DNA of 64,000 bases, from assembly GCF_001583435.1 (NCBI RefSeq), contig NZ_CP013251.1:4663215-4727214 (forward strand), written 5' to 3'. The DNA is from Endozoicomonas montiporae CL-33. GTDB taxonomy: Bacteria > Pseudomonadota > Gammaproteobacteria > Pseudomonadales > Endozoicomonadaceae. The notes under the pieces are model-generated. The model saw nothing but the letters and a program-made list of their open reading frames with translations, searched no databases and had not been told where the DNA came from. Of the stretch, positions 1 to 8,749 are shown one piece after another (position 1 is the stretch's first letter; every line of letters starts with the position of its first letter). The position numbers and the translations under genes were made by a program.

Positions 1-898
1 TGTACTGTAGCTGCCGGACAAACTCTCCCCAATTAGCATCAGCTATATGCTTTGCCAGCTTTGGATTTTTGATCATGTTCTTCACTGCGAGGTTTTCAAC
101 ACAAACAACTTGGTTCTCGTTTATGAGTTTGCGGGATGCTTTATGGGTAGCATCCATCCGGCAATCGGCTATTTTCGCATGAAGACGAGCAACCTTGAGC
201 TTTGCTTTTGCCCTGTTACTGCTGCCTTTCTGCTTTTTCGTCAGTTCACGCTGAAGGTAGGCGAGCTTTCGCTCGTAGCGTTTGGTATGCCTTGGATTAC
301 CGGATTTTTCACCATTGGAAGTGATGAACAGATCAATTAAACCTAAATCAATACCCACGGTATTCTTACTGATAGGCATTGGTTTAGCTTCAAACTCACA
401 CAGCATGGATACAAAGTACCGTCCGGCTCTGTCCTTGCTGATAGTGATACTGGAAGGCTCTGAAGGTAGTTCTCTACTCCAGCGGATATTAAGGGATTCT
501 TTGCTCTTGGCAATGAATAGCTGTCCATCTTTTACGCTGAACGCAGCTTTGGTTAAGCGGATACTCTGCCTTGCGTTTCTTTTCTTGAACTTGGGGTATT
601 TGGTTCTACCTGCCCAGAAATTCTTGAAGGCTTCCTGCTGATCTCTGAGAGTCTGTTGAAGTATCACACTGGAAACATCTTTCAGAAACGGAAATTCAGC
701 CTTGAGCGACACAAGCCGCTTTTCAACTTGTGAGTGAGAGACACTGCTTCCGTCTTTGTAATATGCGTCAGTACGAAATCGGAGAGTATTGTTGTAGACG
801 AATCGAGCGCAACCAAACGACTGAGCAAGTAGTTGTTCCTGCTCAGGTGTCGGATAGAATCGTTCTTTATAGGCTCGCTTCGTCTTCATGCGAAACAT
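1..898 (-). CDS. tnpB: IS200/IS605-family accessory nuclease TnpB (partial, runs off the window)
   Basis: An open frame of 299 codons with no stop runs from an ATG at 898 to the window edge. The N-terminus (MFRMKTKRAYKERFYPTPEQ) and the order of motifs (FGCARFVYN, FWAGRTKYPKFKKRN) are typical of OrfB/TnpB. The RuvC-I motif VGIDLGLIDLF carries the first catalytic Asp, and the later block ENQVVCVENLAVKNM precedes the usual RuvC-II region. TnpB proteins are RNA-guided DNA nucleases of IS200/IS605 and IS1341 elements. The C-terminal third (zinc finger, RuvC-III) and the guide RNA region at the 3' end lie outside the window. No tnpA is seen on this side, so it may be an IS1341-type single-gene element. 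Confidence 0.93.
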   Translation of the reverse strand, partial: MFRMKTKRAYKERFYPTPEQEQLLAQSFGCARFVYNNTLRFRTDAYYKDGSSVSHSQVEKRLVSLKAEFPFLKDVSSVILQQTLRDQQEAFKNFWAGRTKYPKFKKRNARQSIRLTKAAFSVKDGQLFIAKSKESLNIRWSRELPSEPSSITISKDRAGRYFVSMLCEFEAKPMPISKNTVGIDLGLIDLFITSNGEKSGNPRHTKRYERKLAYLQRELTKKQKGSSNRAKAKLKVARLHAKIADCRMDATHKASRKLINENQVVCVENLAVKNMIKNPKLAKHIADANWGEFVRQLQY

Positions 899-934
899 TT
901 TACAGGAAGAATCAAATTTCGTAAAGTCGGATAA

Positions 935-984
935 TTTCAATCAGTCCTGCGGACTGACCACTTGTATCACCGCCCGATTGGGCG
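935..984. mobile_element. Hairpin-bearing end of the TnpB element
   Basis: Two perfect small hairpins lie just upstream of tnpB: stem TCAGTCC/GGACTGA at 941-957 and CGCCC/GGGCG at 971-984. IS200/IS605 elements end in subterminal imperfect palindromes rather than terminal inverted repeats, so this is the likely left end. The adjoining sequence at 985 is coding remnant from a different gene. The exact cleavage site is not determined. Confidence 0.55.
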
Positions 985-1155
985 ATGCTTTACGTGGAAT
1001 TTGGTAAAGATCTGTATAAAAAAGCCATCGACAGCGGCATTGAGTCCGTGTCGGAACCCCAGGTACTCGAAGAGTGGAACGTCACCATTGCGTTCATCAA
1101 GGATCCTGACGGCTATGTCATTGAACTGATGGAAAAGCACCCTGTAGCAGCCTAA
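985..1155 (+). pseudogene. C-terminal remnant of a VOC/lactoylglutathione-lyase-like gene
   Basis: A 56-codon open frame ends in TAA at 1153-1155. Its product contains VTIAFIKDPDGYVIELMEKH, the typical final strand of glyoxalase I-like VOC proteins, including the metal-ligand Glu in VIELME. A complete family member is about 130-180 residues, so roughly the first two thirds are missing. The missing part would lie where the hairpin end of the TnpB element now sits, which suggests truncation by that insertion. No ribosome binding site precedes the ATG at 985, so it is probably not expressed. Confidence 0.75.
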
Positions 1156-1233
1156 GTCTTGCCAGGAAATCAGTACCCGGCCGGATAAGCATTTCACCGC
1201 ACATCTGATCGGGTCTGATTTCAGGTAAAACGC

Positions 1234-4200
1234 CTAATGACTGTCCCCCAGAGACAGCAGCGTTGCATTACCACCAACCGCTGTCGTATTAATGGTTCGG
1301 GTTCTTTCTGTTGCAAACCGGTAAAGATAGTGCGGCCCACCCGCTTTTGGCCCGGTTCCTGATAACCCCTGACCACCAAAAGGCTGTACCCCAACCACAG
1401 CACCAATCTGATTACGGTTGATGTAAGTGTTGCCGACTCTCAGCCGCTGTTCAATATAACCGGCTGTCGCTTCGTTACGGGTATGTATCCCAAGGGTCAA
1501 ACCATAACCCGTGTCGTTAATCTCATTCAGAATGCGCTCAAGTTCAGACGACTGGTAACGTATGACATGCAGAATCGGGCCGAATTGTTCTCTCTCAAGC
1601 TGCGCGATGCTCTTGATTTCAAATGCTACAGGCGCTACGAAGTAGCCCTTTTCACAACCATCGGATAAAGGCGTCTCGGCAATCAGTCTGGCTTCCTTCT
1701 TCATTCTTTTCACATGACTTTCAAGACCTGTCAACGCATCCGCATCAATCACAGGCCCTACATCCGTTTCGTGCCGTGACGGGTCACCTACCTGCAACTC
1801 TTCCATCGCCCCTTTAAGAAGCTGAATCACCCGATCGGCAACATCATCCTGAATATATAATATCCGTAAAGCTGAACATCGCTGGCCAGCGCTGCCAAAT
1901 GCCGAGTGAATGACATCCTGTACCACCTGTTCAGGCAGTGCTGTTGAATCCACCAGCATGGTATTCATCCCTCCGGTCTCGGCAATTAAAGGCACAATAG
2001 CGCCCTCACGGTTAGCCAGAGTCTGGTTGATACGCTGTGCCGTGTCAGTCGATCCGGTAAAGGCAACCCCCGCAATCCGCGAGTCTGCCACCAGACGATG
2101 ACCAACGGTTGCTCCGTCACCCGGCAACAGTTGAACAACCTCTCCCGGAACACCGGCTTCCAACATAAGTTCCGTTGCTCTGGCAGCGATCAGACCCGTC
2201 TGTTCTGCCGGTTTGGCAATCACCGTATTGCCTGCGACCAGAGCTGCGACTATCTGTCCAAGGAAAATCGCCAGAGGGAAATTCCACGGGCTGATGCAGA
2301 CAAAAACACCGCGTCCGGTGAGATACAACTCATTCGACTCACCCGTAGGCCCAGTCAGCACCATAGGGTCAGCAAACTGTTTTCGAGCCTGCACGGCATA
2401 GTACCGACAGAAATCTACCGCTTCACGGATCTCATCAATGGCATCGTGGATGGTTTTTCCGGCTTCCCGATGGCAAAGTGCAACCAGCTCGTCGCGATGT
2501 ATTTCCAGAAGGTCCGCCAGCCGCTCCAGGCAGGCCGAGCGCGCACTGACATCCGTACAGCGCCAATCATCAAAGGCATTCACCGCTTTATTCAGTGCCT
2601 GATCAACTTCTGCACTGCCCGCCCAGTGAATCGCTCCAACCATTTCCTGCTGTCGATACGGACTTAATACTTTGGTCACTGCAGCGGCTTCCAATGACTG
2701 TCCGCCAATGACCGGCCCTTTCTTCCACTGTCGTGTCATGTGTTGCAGCACACCTTCCGAGAAGGTCGTCCACTCATGCTCAATATCGATATTGGTGCCT
2801 CTGGAGTTCACTCGCTCACTGCCAAAAACAGCTTCAGGCAGAGGAATACAATCATTCGCCAGAATCTTATACTGCTGGAGTCGTTCAACCGGATGATGTA
2901 CAAGATCTTCCACAGGTGTTTTGGCATCCACCAGCCGGTGTACAAACGAAGAGTTAGCGCCGTTTTCCAGCAAGCGCCTGACCAGATAGGGCAACAGGTC
3001 TTTATGACTGCCTACGGGCGCGTAGATTCGTACATTCAGCAATTCCTGCTGCATCACCGTGTTGTAAAGCGCATCGCCCATCCCGTGCAGTCGTTGGAAT
3101 TCGTAAGTCTTTTTACTGCCAGCCATACACAAAATGGCGGCAACGGTATGCGCGTTGTGGCTGGCGAATTGTGGAAACAGCAGCGGCTGAACAAAGTCCT
3201 GAAGAAGGAAACGGGCACAGGCTAAATAGGCAACATCCGTCGCTTCTTTGCGGGTATAAACGGGATAACCATCCAGACCATTTTGCTGAGAGAATTTTAT
3301 TTCGCTGTCCCAGTAAGCGCCTTTTACTAACCGTACCGGGATTTGATCCCCCTGCTCACTGGCCAACCCTGCCAGCCAGACCAGCACCGGCAAAGCCCGC
3401 TTTCCATAGGCCTGAACCACCAGACCAAAATTTCCCCAGCCTGCACACTCGGGATGTCTGTACAGCTTTTCAAACAGTTCAAGGGAAAGCTCCAACCGAT
3501 CCTGTTCTTCTGCATCAATGGTAATCCCGACGTCCAGCATCCGGGCAGCCTTTATCAGCTCCAGCACACTGCTGAACAGTTCGGTCATGACTCTTTTCTT
3601 CTGAGACACCTCGTAACGGGGGTGCAGAGCTGATAATTTGATTGAAATGGTCGGGCGTGGACGCTTTGACTGGGTAGATTGCTTTCCGACTGTGTTGATA
3701 GCAGAAAGGTACCCGGCATGATAGCTGGCAGCATCTTTAGCAGTAAGGGCGGCTTCGCCCAACATGTCAAACGAGTAGGTATAGCCCTGCTCCATGGCTT
3801 TGCGACCATTCTTCAGGGCTTCGGTGATGGTTCGCCCGAGAACAAAATGCCTGCCCATGATTTTCATTGCCTGATGAACAGCCTGACGAATGACAGGCTC
3901 ACCCATTTTATTCACAAGGCGATTGATGACACCGGTTGGGGAACCATCTTCATTACGATCAAGGCTGACGACTTTACCGGTCAGCATTAACCCCCAGGTA
4001 GAAGCATTCACCAGCAACGATTCACTCTGACTCAGATGACTGTTCCAGTCAGCCACACTGAGCTTGTCTTTAATCAGCGCGTCAGCCGTTTCGGAATCGG
4101 GTATTCGCATCAGCGCCTCGGCCAGACACATCAGTAAAATACCTTCTCTGGTGTCCAGACTGTACTGCAACAGCAAAGCATCAATCATATGAATAGCGTC

Positions 4201-4404
4201 ATCGCGCTCACGGACTTTGTCTACCAGACCGGTTGCCCGTTGCGAAACCGATCGGAGTTCCTGTGCCGTAGGCTGAACTTCGGTCAGCAGCTCCGCCAGC
4301 CAGCCAGATTCATCAATACAGTAGTGAGGGGAAATGTGTTGCCACAGTTGGGCCGGGGTTGAAGCAATAATATCGGGGATAAATGCATCGCAAGCTTTGA
4401 GCAT
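1234..4404 (-). CDS. putA: Bifunctional proline dehydrogenase / delta-1-pyrroline-5-carboxylate dehydrogenase PutA
   Basis: This flavoenzyme oxidises proline to glutamate in two steps (PRODH, then P5C dehydrogenase) at the inner face of the membrane. The N-terminal half has the PRODH barrel signatures IDAEEQDRLELSLE (about residue 298), RLVKGAYWDSEIK and FASHNAHTVAA. The C-terminal half is an aldehyde dehydrogenase with ISPWNFPLAI, FTGSTDTAQ, ETGGMNTM and the catalytic Cys in GSAGQRCSA (about residue 842). I chose the ATG at 4404 (1056 residues) because AGGTGAGAG lies eight bases upstream; a GTG at 4419 is possible. The N-terminal ribbon-helix-helix DNA-binding domain of enteric PutA is absent, so this protein should not repress its own gene. 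The permease putP is 33 kb away rather than adjacent. Confidence 0.97.
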   Translation of the reverse strand: MLKACDAFIPDIIASTPAQLWQHISPHYCIDESGWLAELLTEVQPTAQELRSVSQRATGLVDKVRERDDAIHMIDALLLQYSLDTREGILLMCLAEALMRIPDSETADALIKDKLSVADWNSHLSQSESLLVNASTWGLMLTGKVVSLDRNEDGSPTGVINRLVNKMGEPVIRQAVHQAMKIMGRHFVLGRTITEALKNGRKAMEQGYTYSFDMLGEAALTAKDAASYHAGYLSAINTVGKQSTQSKRPRPTISIKLSALHPRYEVSQKKRVMTELFSSVLELIKAARMLDVGITIDAEEQDRLELSLELFEKLYRHPECAGWGNFGLVVQAYGKRALPVLVWLAGLASEQGDQIPVRLVKGAYWDSEIKFSQQNGLDGYPVYTRKEATDVAYLACARFLLQDFVQPLLFPQFASHNAHTVAAILCMAGSKKTYEFQRLHGMGDALYNTVMQQELLNVRIYAPVGSHKDLLPYLVRRLLENGANSSFVHRLVDAKTPVEDLVHHPVERLQQYKILANDCIPLPEAVFGSERVNSRGTNIDIEHEWTTFSEGVLQHMTRQWKKGPVIGGQSLEAAAVTKVLSPYRQQEMVGAIHWAGSAEVDQALNKAVNAFDDWRCTDVSARSACLERLADLLEIHRDELVALCHREAGKTIHDAIDEIREAVDFCRYYAVQARKQFADPMVLTGPTGESNELYLTGRGVFVCISPWNFPLAIFLGQIVAALVAGNTVIAKPAEQTGLIAARATELMLEAGVPGEVVQLLPGDGATVGHRLVADSRIAGVAFTGSTDTAQRINQTLANREGAIVPLIAETGGMNTMLVDSTALPEQVVQDVIHSAFGSAGQRCSALRILYIQDDVADRVIQLLKGAMEELQVGDPSRHETDVGPVIDADALTGLESHVKRMKKEARLIAETPLSDGCEKGYFVAPVAFEIKSIAQLEREQFGPILHVIRYQSSELERILNEINDTGYGLTLGIHTRNEATAGYIEQRLRVGNTYINRNQIGAVVGVQPFGGQGLSGTGPKAGGPHYLYRFATERTRTINTTAVGGNATLLSLGDSH

Positions 4405-4577
4405 ATTCTTATCTCTCACCTGTTAGAAGCCGGGAAATCCTTTTCTAAGGATTGCCTGTGAATCAACGCTCCCAACAAAATAATGCACAAAAAACAGGGA
4501 GGTGCATAGTCAATATGACTGCGAGGTAACATTATGGGCTTTAATAACGGTGCGAATCGGCTTATACCCTGTGCCTT

Positions 4578-4979
4578 CTATCTCTGCAGTGTAATACCAA
4601 CTCCACCTTCTAAACATGAATTGCGCAGCCATTCTTGTTCAGGGAAATCCCGATCAAACTGATCAAAAATAGCCAGATTTTCATCCAGCAGAACACCCAA
4701 ACCTAAGCCTTCACACTCAGACTCCGGCAAGTGCTGTAAAAACCGGCTTGCCATACGAGGCCCGAGAGCAACAAGTCTGAAAATGTGATCTGGATTCAGA
4801 AGCCTTTTATCCAAAGCGCTTTTGATAGCACCACTGTGAATGATCAGACTCAGAAAAGCAGGTTGGCGGTAATAATGACCATTGAGATGCGCAAGAAAAC
4901 CAACGCAGAGCCCGCCATAACTGCTGATTTGAACAGGTAGATATAGCCTACTCCTGACCATATGACCGAAAACTCGCAA
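4578..4979 (-). CDS. Hypothetical protein whose 3' end runs into a MITE end (doubtful)
   Basis: The frame has 133 codons with a TTG at 4979 and no clear ribosome binding site. I do not recognise the first about 113 residues. The last about 18 residues (EWLRNSCLEGGVGITLQR) are encoded by the inverted-repeat end of the short mobile element found at 8518 and 23153, so the original C-terminus has been replaced or the reading frame is fortuitous. An internal ATG at the seventh codon is a possible start. It stands alone between putA and the symporter pair. Confidence 0.3.
   Translation of the reverse strand: MRVFGHMVRSRLYLPVQISSYGGLCVGFLAHLNGHYYRQPAFLSLIIHSGAIKSALDKRLLNPDHIFRLVALGPRMASRFLQHLPESECEGLGLGVLLDENLAIFDQFDRDFPEQEWLRNSCLEGGVGITLQR
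4592..4634. repeat. Solo end of MITE family 1
   Basis: These 43 bases (TAATACCAACTCCACCTTC, then TAAACATGAATTGCGCAGCC and ATTC) match, as reverse complement, the right end of the 165-bp elements at 8518-8688 and 23153-23318. The interior and the opposite end are not present, so this is a truncated copy. Confidence 0.75.
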
Positions 4980-5108
4980 TCCGCTCCGTCACTCCGGCTT
5001 AAGCTGCACACGTTAGCCTAAAGTCTAAAAGCCCGAGAGGTCAGATCCTGATAGTGTTGGGTCGTCTCATAATAATAAGAACAATAAAAGAAACAAGAGA
5101 AACCTCCC

Positions 5109-5381
5109 ATGCAAGATAAACAAGAGGCTCACGCCTACTGGAAAGAGAACATAAAGCTGTTACTCAGCCTGTTGGTTGTCTGGTTTGTGGTCTCATTCGG
5201 TTGCGGCATTCTGTTCGTCGATGAACTCGACAAAATCACGGTCTCCGGCTTTCCTCTGGGATTCTGGTTCGCCCAACAAGGCTCCATTTTCTCGTTCGTC
5301 GCCATTATCTTTTTCTACATCTGGCGCATGAATGTCCTTGATCACAAATACAATGTCTACGAAGAGGAGGAGCAGTCATGA
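5109..5381 (+). CDS. DUF4212 small membrane subunit of a sodium:solute symporter
   Basis: This 90-residue protein has two predicted membrane helices (LLLSLLVVWFVVSFGCGILF and GSIFSFVAIIFFYIWRM) joined by a short loop with FPLGFWFAQQGS, the DUF4212 signature. Members are encoded directly before a large SSS-family symporter and are thought to be its partner. Here the stop overlaps the next start by four bases (ATGA at 5378-5381), which fits translational coupling. Which solute the pair carries cannot be read from the sequence; acetate or another short organic acid is the usual annotation. Confidence 0.93.
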   Translation: MQDKQEAHAYWKENIKLLLSLLVVWFVVSFGCGILFVDELDKITVSGFPLGFWFAQQGSIFSFVAIIFFYIWRMNVLDHKYNVYEEEEQS

Positions 5382-7180
5382 GTACCGCCATGATGACTTA
5401 CCTCTTTATCGGGGCAACATTCGCCTTGTATATAGGCATAGCGATCTGGTCAAGAGCCGGATCAACCAAAGAATACTATGTGGCAGGAAAAGGCGTTCAT
5501 CCGGTGGCTAACGGTATGGCCACCGGCGCTGACTGGATGTCAGCCGCTTCGTTTATTTCGATGGCCGGTATCATTTCCTTTATGGGTCGTGATGGTGCTG
5601 TCTATCTAATGGGCTGGACCGGTGGTTATGTGTTGCTGGCCATGTGTCTTGCACCCTACCTGCGGAAATTTGGCAAGTTCACGGTGCCCGATTTTATCGG
5701 TGAGCGTTACTACTGTCAGACAGCCCGGATGGTTGCAGTGATCTGCGTCATCTTTATTTCCTTCACCTACGTTGCCGGTCAAATGCGCGGCGTCGGTATT
5801 GTCTTTTCCCGTTATCTGGAAGTGGACATCACGCTGGGTGTTATTATCGGAATGGCCATTGTCTTCTTCTACGCCGTTCTCGGTGGCATGAAAGGCATTA
5901 CCTATACCCAGGTAGCTCAATACTGCGTCATGACCTTTGCCTTCATGGTGCCCGCCATTTTCATCTCCATGATGATTACCGGAAATCCGATCCCTCAGCT
6001 GGGCTTCGGTAGTGAAGTAAGGGGAACAGGACTGTCGGTGTTAGAAAAACTCGATGGCCTTTCAGCCGAACTGGGCTTTGATCAATATACCAGCGGCAGC
6101 AAATCGACCATTGACGTCTTCTTTATTACCATGGCTCTGATGGTGGGAACGGCAGGTCTGCCCCACGTTATCGTCCGCTTCTTCACCACGCCAACCGTTC
6201 GTGATGCCCGTAAATCAGCCGGTTACGCTCTGCTGTTCATCGCGATTCTTTACACCACAGCACCAGCCGTTGCCGCTTTTGCCCGTATCAACCTGCTGAA
6301 TACCGTGAGCGAAAGCTCTTATGAAAAACTGCCCGAGTGGTTTGCCAACTGGGAAAATTCCGGCCTGATCGCCTGGATGGACAAGAACGAAGACGGCAAG
6401 ATTCAGTACACTGCCGGTGCAGCCATGGCCGGTAAGCCAAGCTTTACCGAAGAACGTGGCGACCATGGTCAGCGTCTGGTTAACAACACCGCTACCGACA
6501 ATGGTAACGAGCTGTATGTTGATCATGACATCATGGTTCTGGCTAATCCGGAAATTGCACAGCTGCCTTCCTGGGTCATCGCCCTGATTGCTGCCGGTGG
6601 TCTGGCAGCGGCGTTATCCACAGCTGCAGGTCTGCTGCTGGTAATATCTACATCGATCTCCCATGACTTGCTGAAAAAGAACCTGATGCCCCATATCACG
6701 GATAAGCAGGAACTGTTGGCTGCACGCTTGGCCGCTGCCGTCGCAGTGGTGGTTGCCGGTCTGTTCGGTATCTATCCTCCGGGCTTTGTGGCACAGGTGG
6801 TGGCCTTTGCCTTCGGGTTGGCAGCCTCGTCGTTCTTCCCTGCCATTCTGCTGGGCATCTTCTACAAGCGTATGAACCGCGAAGGCGCTGTGAGCGGCAT
6901 GATTGCCGGTCTGGTGTTCACCTTCTCTTACATTGTGTACTTCAAGTTCATTAACCCGGCTGCCAATACTGCAGATCACTGGTTGTTCGGTATTTCTCCG
7001 GAAGGCATCGGTACTCTGGGCATGCTGATCAACTTCAGCATTGCCATGGTTGTTTGCCACCTGACTGCAGCTCCACCCAAAGAGGTACAGGATATGATCG
7101 AAGATATCCGTATCCCAAGTGGCGCTGGCGCACCGGTTGAAGAAGGCATTACCAGCCGTCCGGCAGACAGTGTCAGTTAA
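5378..7180 (+). CDS. Sodium:solute symporter, large subunit (VC_2705/ActP-like subfamily)
   Basis: The 600-residue polytopic protein of the SSS family has the family block GATGADWMSAASFISMAG in the first helices and repeated Gly-rich helices to the end. The subfamily paired with a DUF4212 subunit is usually called cation:acetate symporter-like. A soluble insert of about 60 residues (from about residue 325) separates two helices and contains DKNEDGKIQY, which resembles an EF-hand calcium loop. A short C-terminal cytoplasmic tail follows the last helix. It is coupled to the upstream small subunit by a four-base overlap. The substrate is not established. Confidence 0.93.
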   Translation: MSTAMMTYLFIGATFALYIGIAIWSRAGSTKEYYVAGKGVHPVANGMATGADWMSAASFISMAGIISFMGRDGAVYLMGWTGGYVLLAMCLAPYLRKFGKFTVPDFIGERYYCQTARMVAVICVIFISFTYVAGQMRGVGIVFSRYLEVDITLGVIIGMAIVFFYAVLGGMKGITYTQVAQYCVMTFAFMVPAIFISMMITGNPIPQLGFGSEVRGTGLSVLEKLDGLSAELGFDQYTSGSKSTIDVFFITMALMVGTAGLPHVIVRFFTTPTVRDARKSAGYALLFIAILYTTAPAVAAFARINLLNTVSESSYEKLPEWFANWENSGLIAWMDKNEDGKIQYTAGAAMAGKPSFTEERGDHGQRLVNNTATDNGNELYVDHDIMVLANPEIAQLPSWVIALIAAGGLAAALSTAAGLLLVISTSISHDLLKKNLMPHITDKQELLAARLAAAVAVVVAGLFGIYPPGFVAQVVAFAFGLAASSFFPAILLGIFYKRMNREGAVSGMIAGLVFTFSYIVYFKFINPAANTADHWLFGISPEGIGTLGMLINFSIAMVVCHLTAAPPKEVQDMIEDIRIPSGAGAPVEEGITSRPADSVS

Positions 7181-8059
<879 letters not shown>

Positions 8060-8749
8060 CAGTGAATACCACAAAGCTTTCGGTAAAATGTCACTAAAAG
8101 TTGATCTGTGACATCAAACTATCAGCAGAATTCAATAATACTTACTCACGTCAGTCCTGAGAGGTCTTCTGGCATTCGATACATGGGGTGAATGTCAGAA
8201 GATCGCTTTAAATGCCCACATCGTATAACTACGACTGTTCAAGGCAGTAATACCCAGACCTTGAACTCTCTTTGGTTATTTTTTAACCAACCTTATAACT
8301 TCCAGCATTTATAATTCATTCCTCACTTATCCACAGGAAATCCAGTGTGTTGATCAGTGTTTCTGTTAACAAACCATGAACAAGTTTTTTATACACAGGT
8401 AGACATAAACCACTAACACAAAACCGCATCACCCGTATTCACCGCAAAACCACTGCAACCAACAACGATTAAATAAAATAAACCGACGTTTTATTCTGTT
8501 GATTGAAGACGGTCTCTAATACCAATTCCGTTTTCTAAATATGACTATGAGCAAGTCATTCCAAATCGCTGGGCAAGGAAGAATAACGAGTAATAGCTGG
8601 GTATTGCGAGGAGTTCTGACGCAAAACCAGTGGTTTGGAATGGCTGCGCAATTCATGTTTAGAAGATGGAATTGGTATCATTTACAAGAAACCGATACGA
8701 AGCATTCAGGCTTTCTGATAAGGTCGATATAAAGTTCGCGATTATTTCC
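8060..8749. other. Gene-free 690-bp spacer upstream of scsB
   Basis: An imperfect 15-bp hairpin at 8163-8204 (GGTCTTCTGGCATTC with GAATGTCAGAAGATC) may end the ydfG transcript. Two DnaA-box consensus matches (TTATCCACA at 8327, TTATACACA at 8389) lie in AT-rich sequence. The rest up to 8517 shows no coding potential. A MITE occupies 8518-8688. Confidence 0.6.
8518..8688. mobile_element. MITE family 1, complete copy
   Basis: The element begins TAATACCAATTCCGTTTTC and ends GAAGATGGAATTGGTATCA. The ends form an imperfect terminal inverted repeat of about 25 bases. The interior (GAGCAAGTCATTCC, ACGAGTAATAGC, ATTGCGAGGAGTTC) matches the copy at 23153-23318 closely. It has no transposase. Short open frames across it are chance products of the repeat. 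It ends 61 bases upstream of the scsB start, so it may affect that promoter. Confidence 0.8.

Noticed and set aside
8060..8520. Chromosomal replication origin
   Set aside because: Only two DnaA boxes, few GATC sites, and none of the usual origin neighbours (dnaA, mnmG) nearby.
8541..8732. 63-codon frame upstream of scsB
   Set aside because: It lies almost wholly in a MITE and overlaps the scsB leader.
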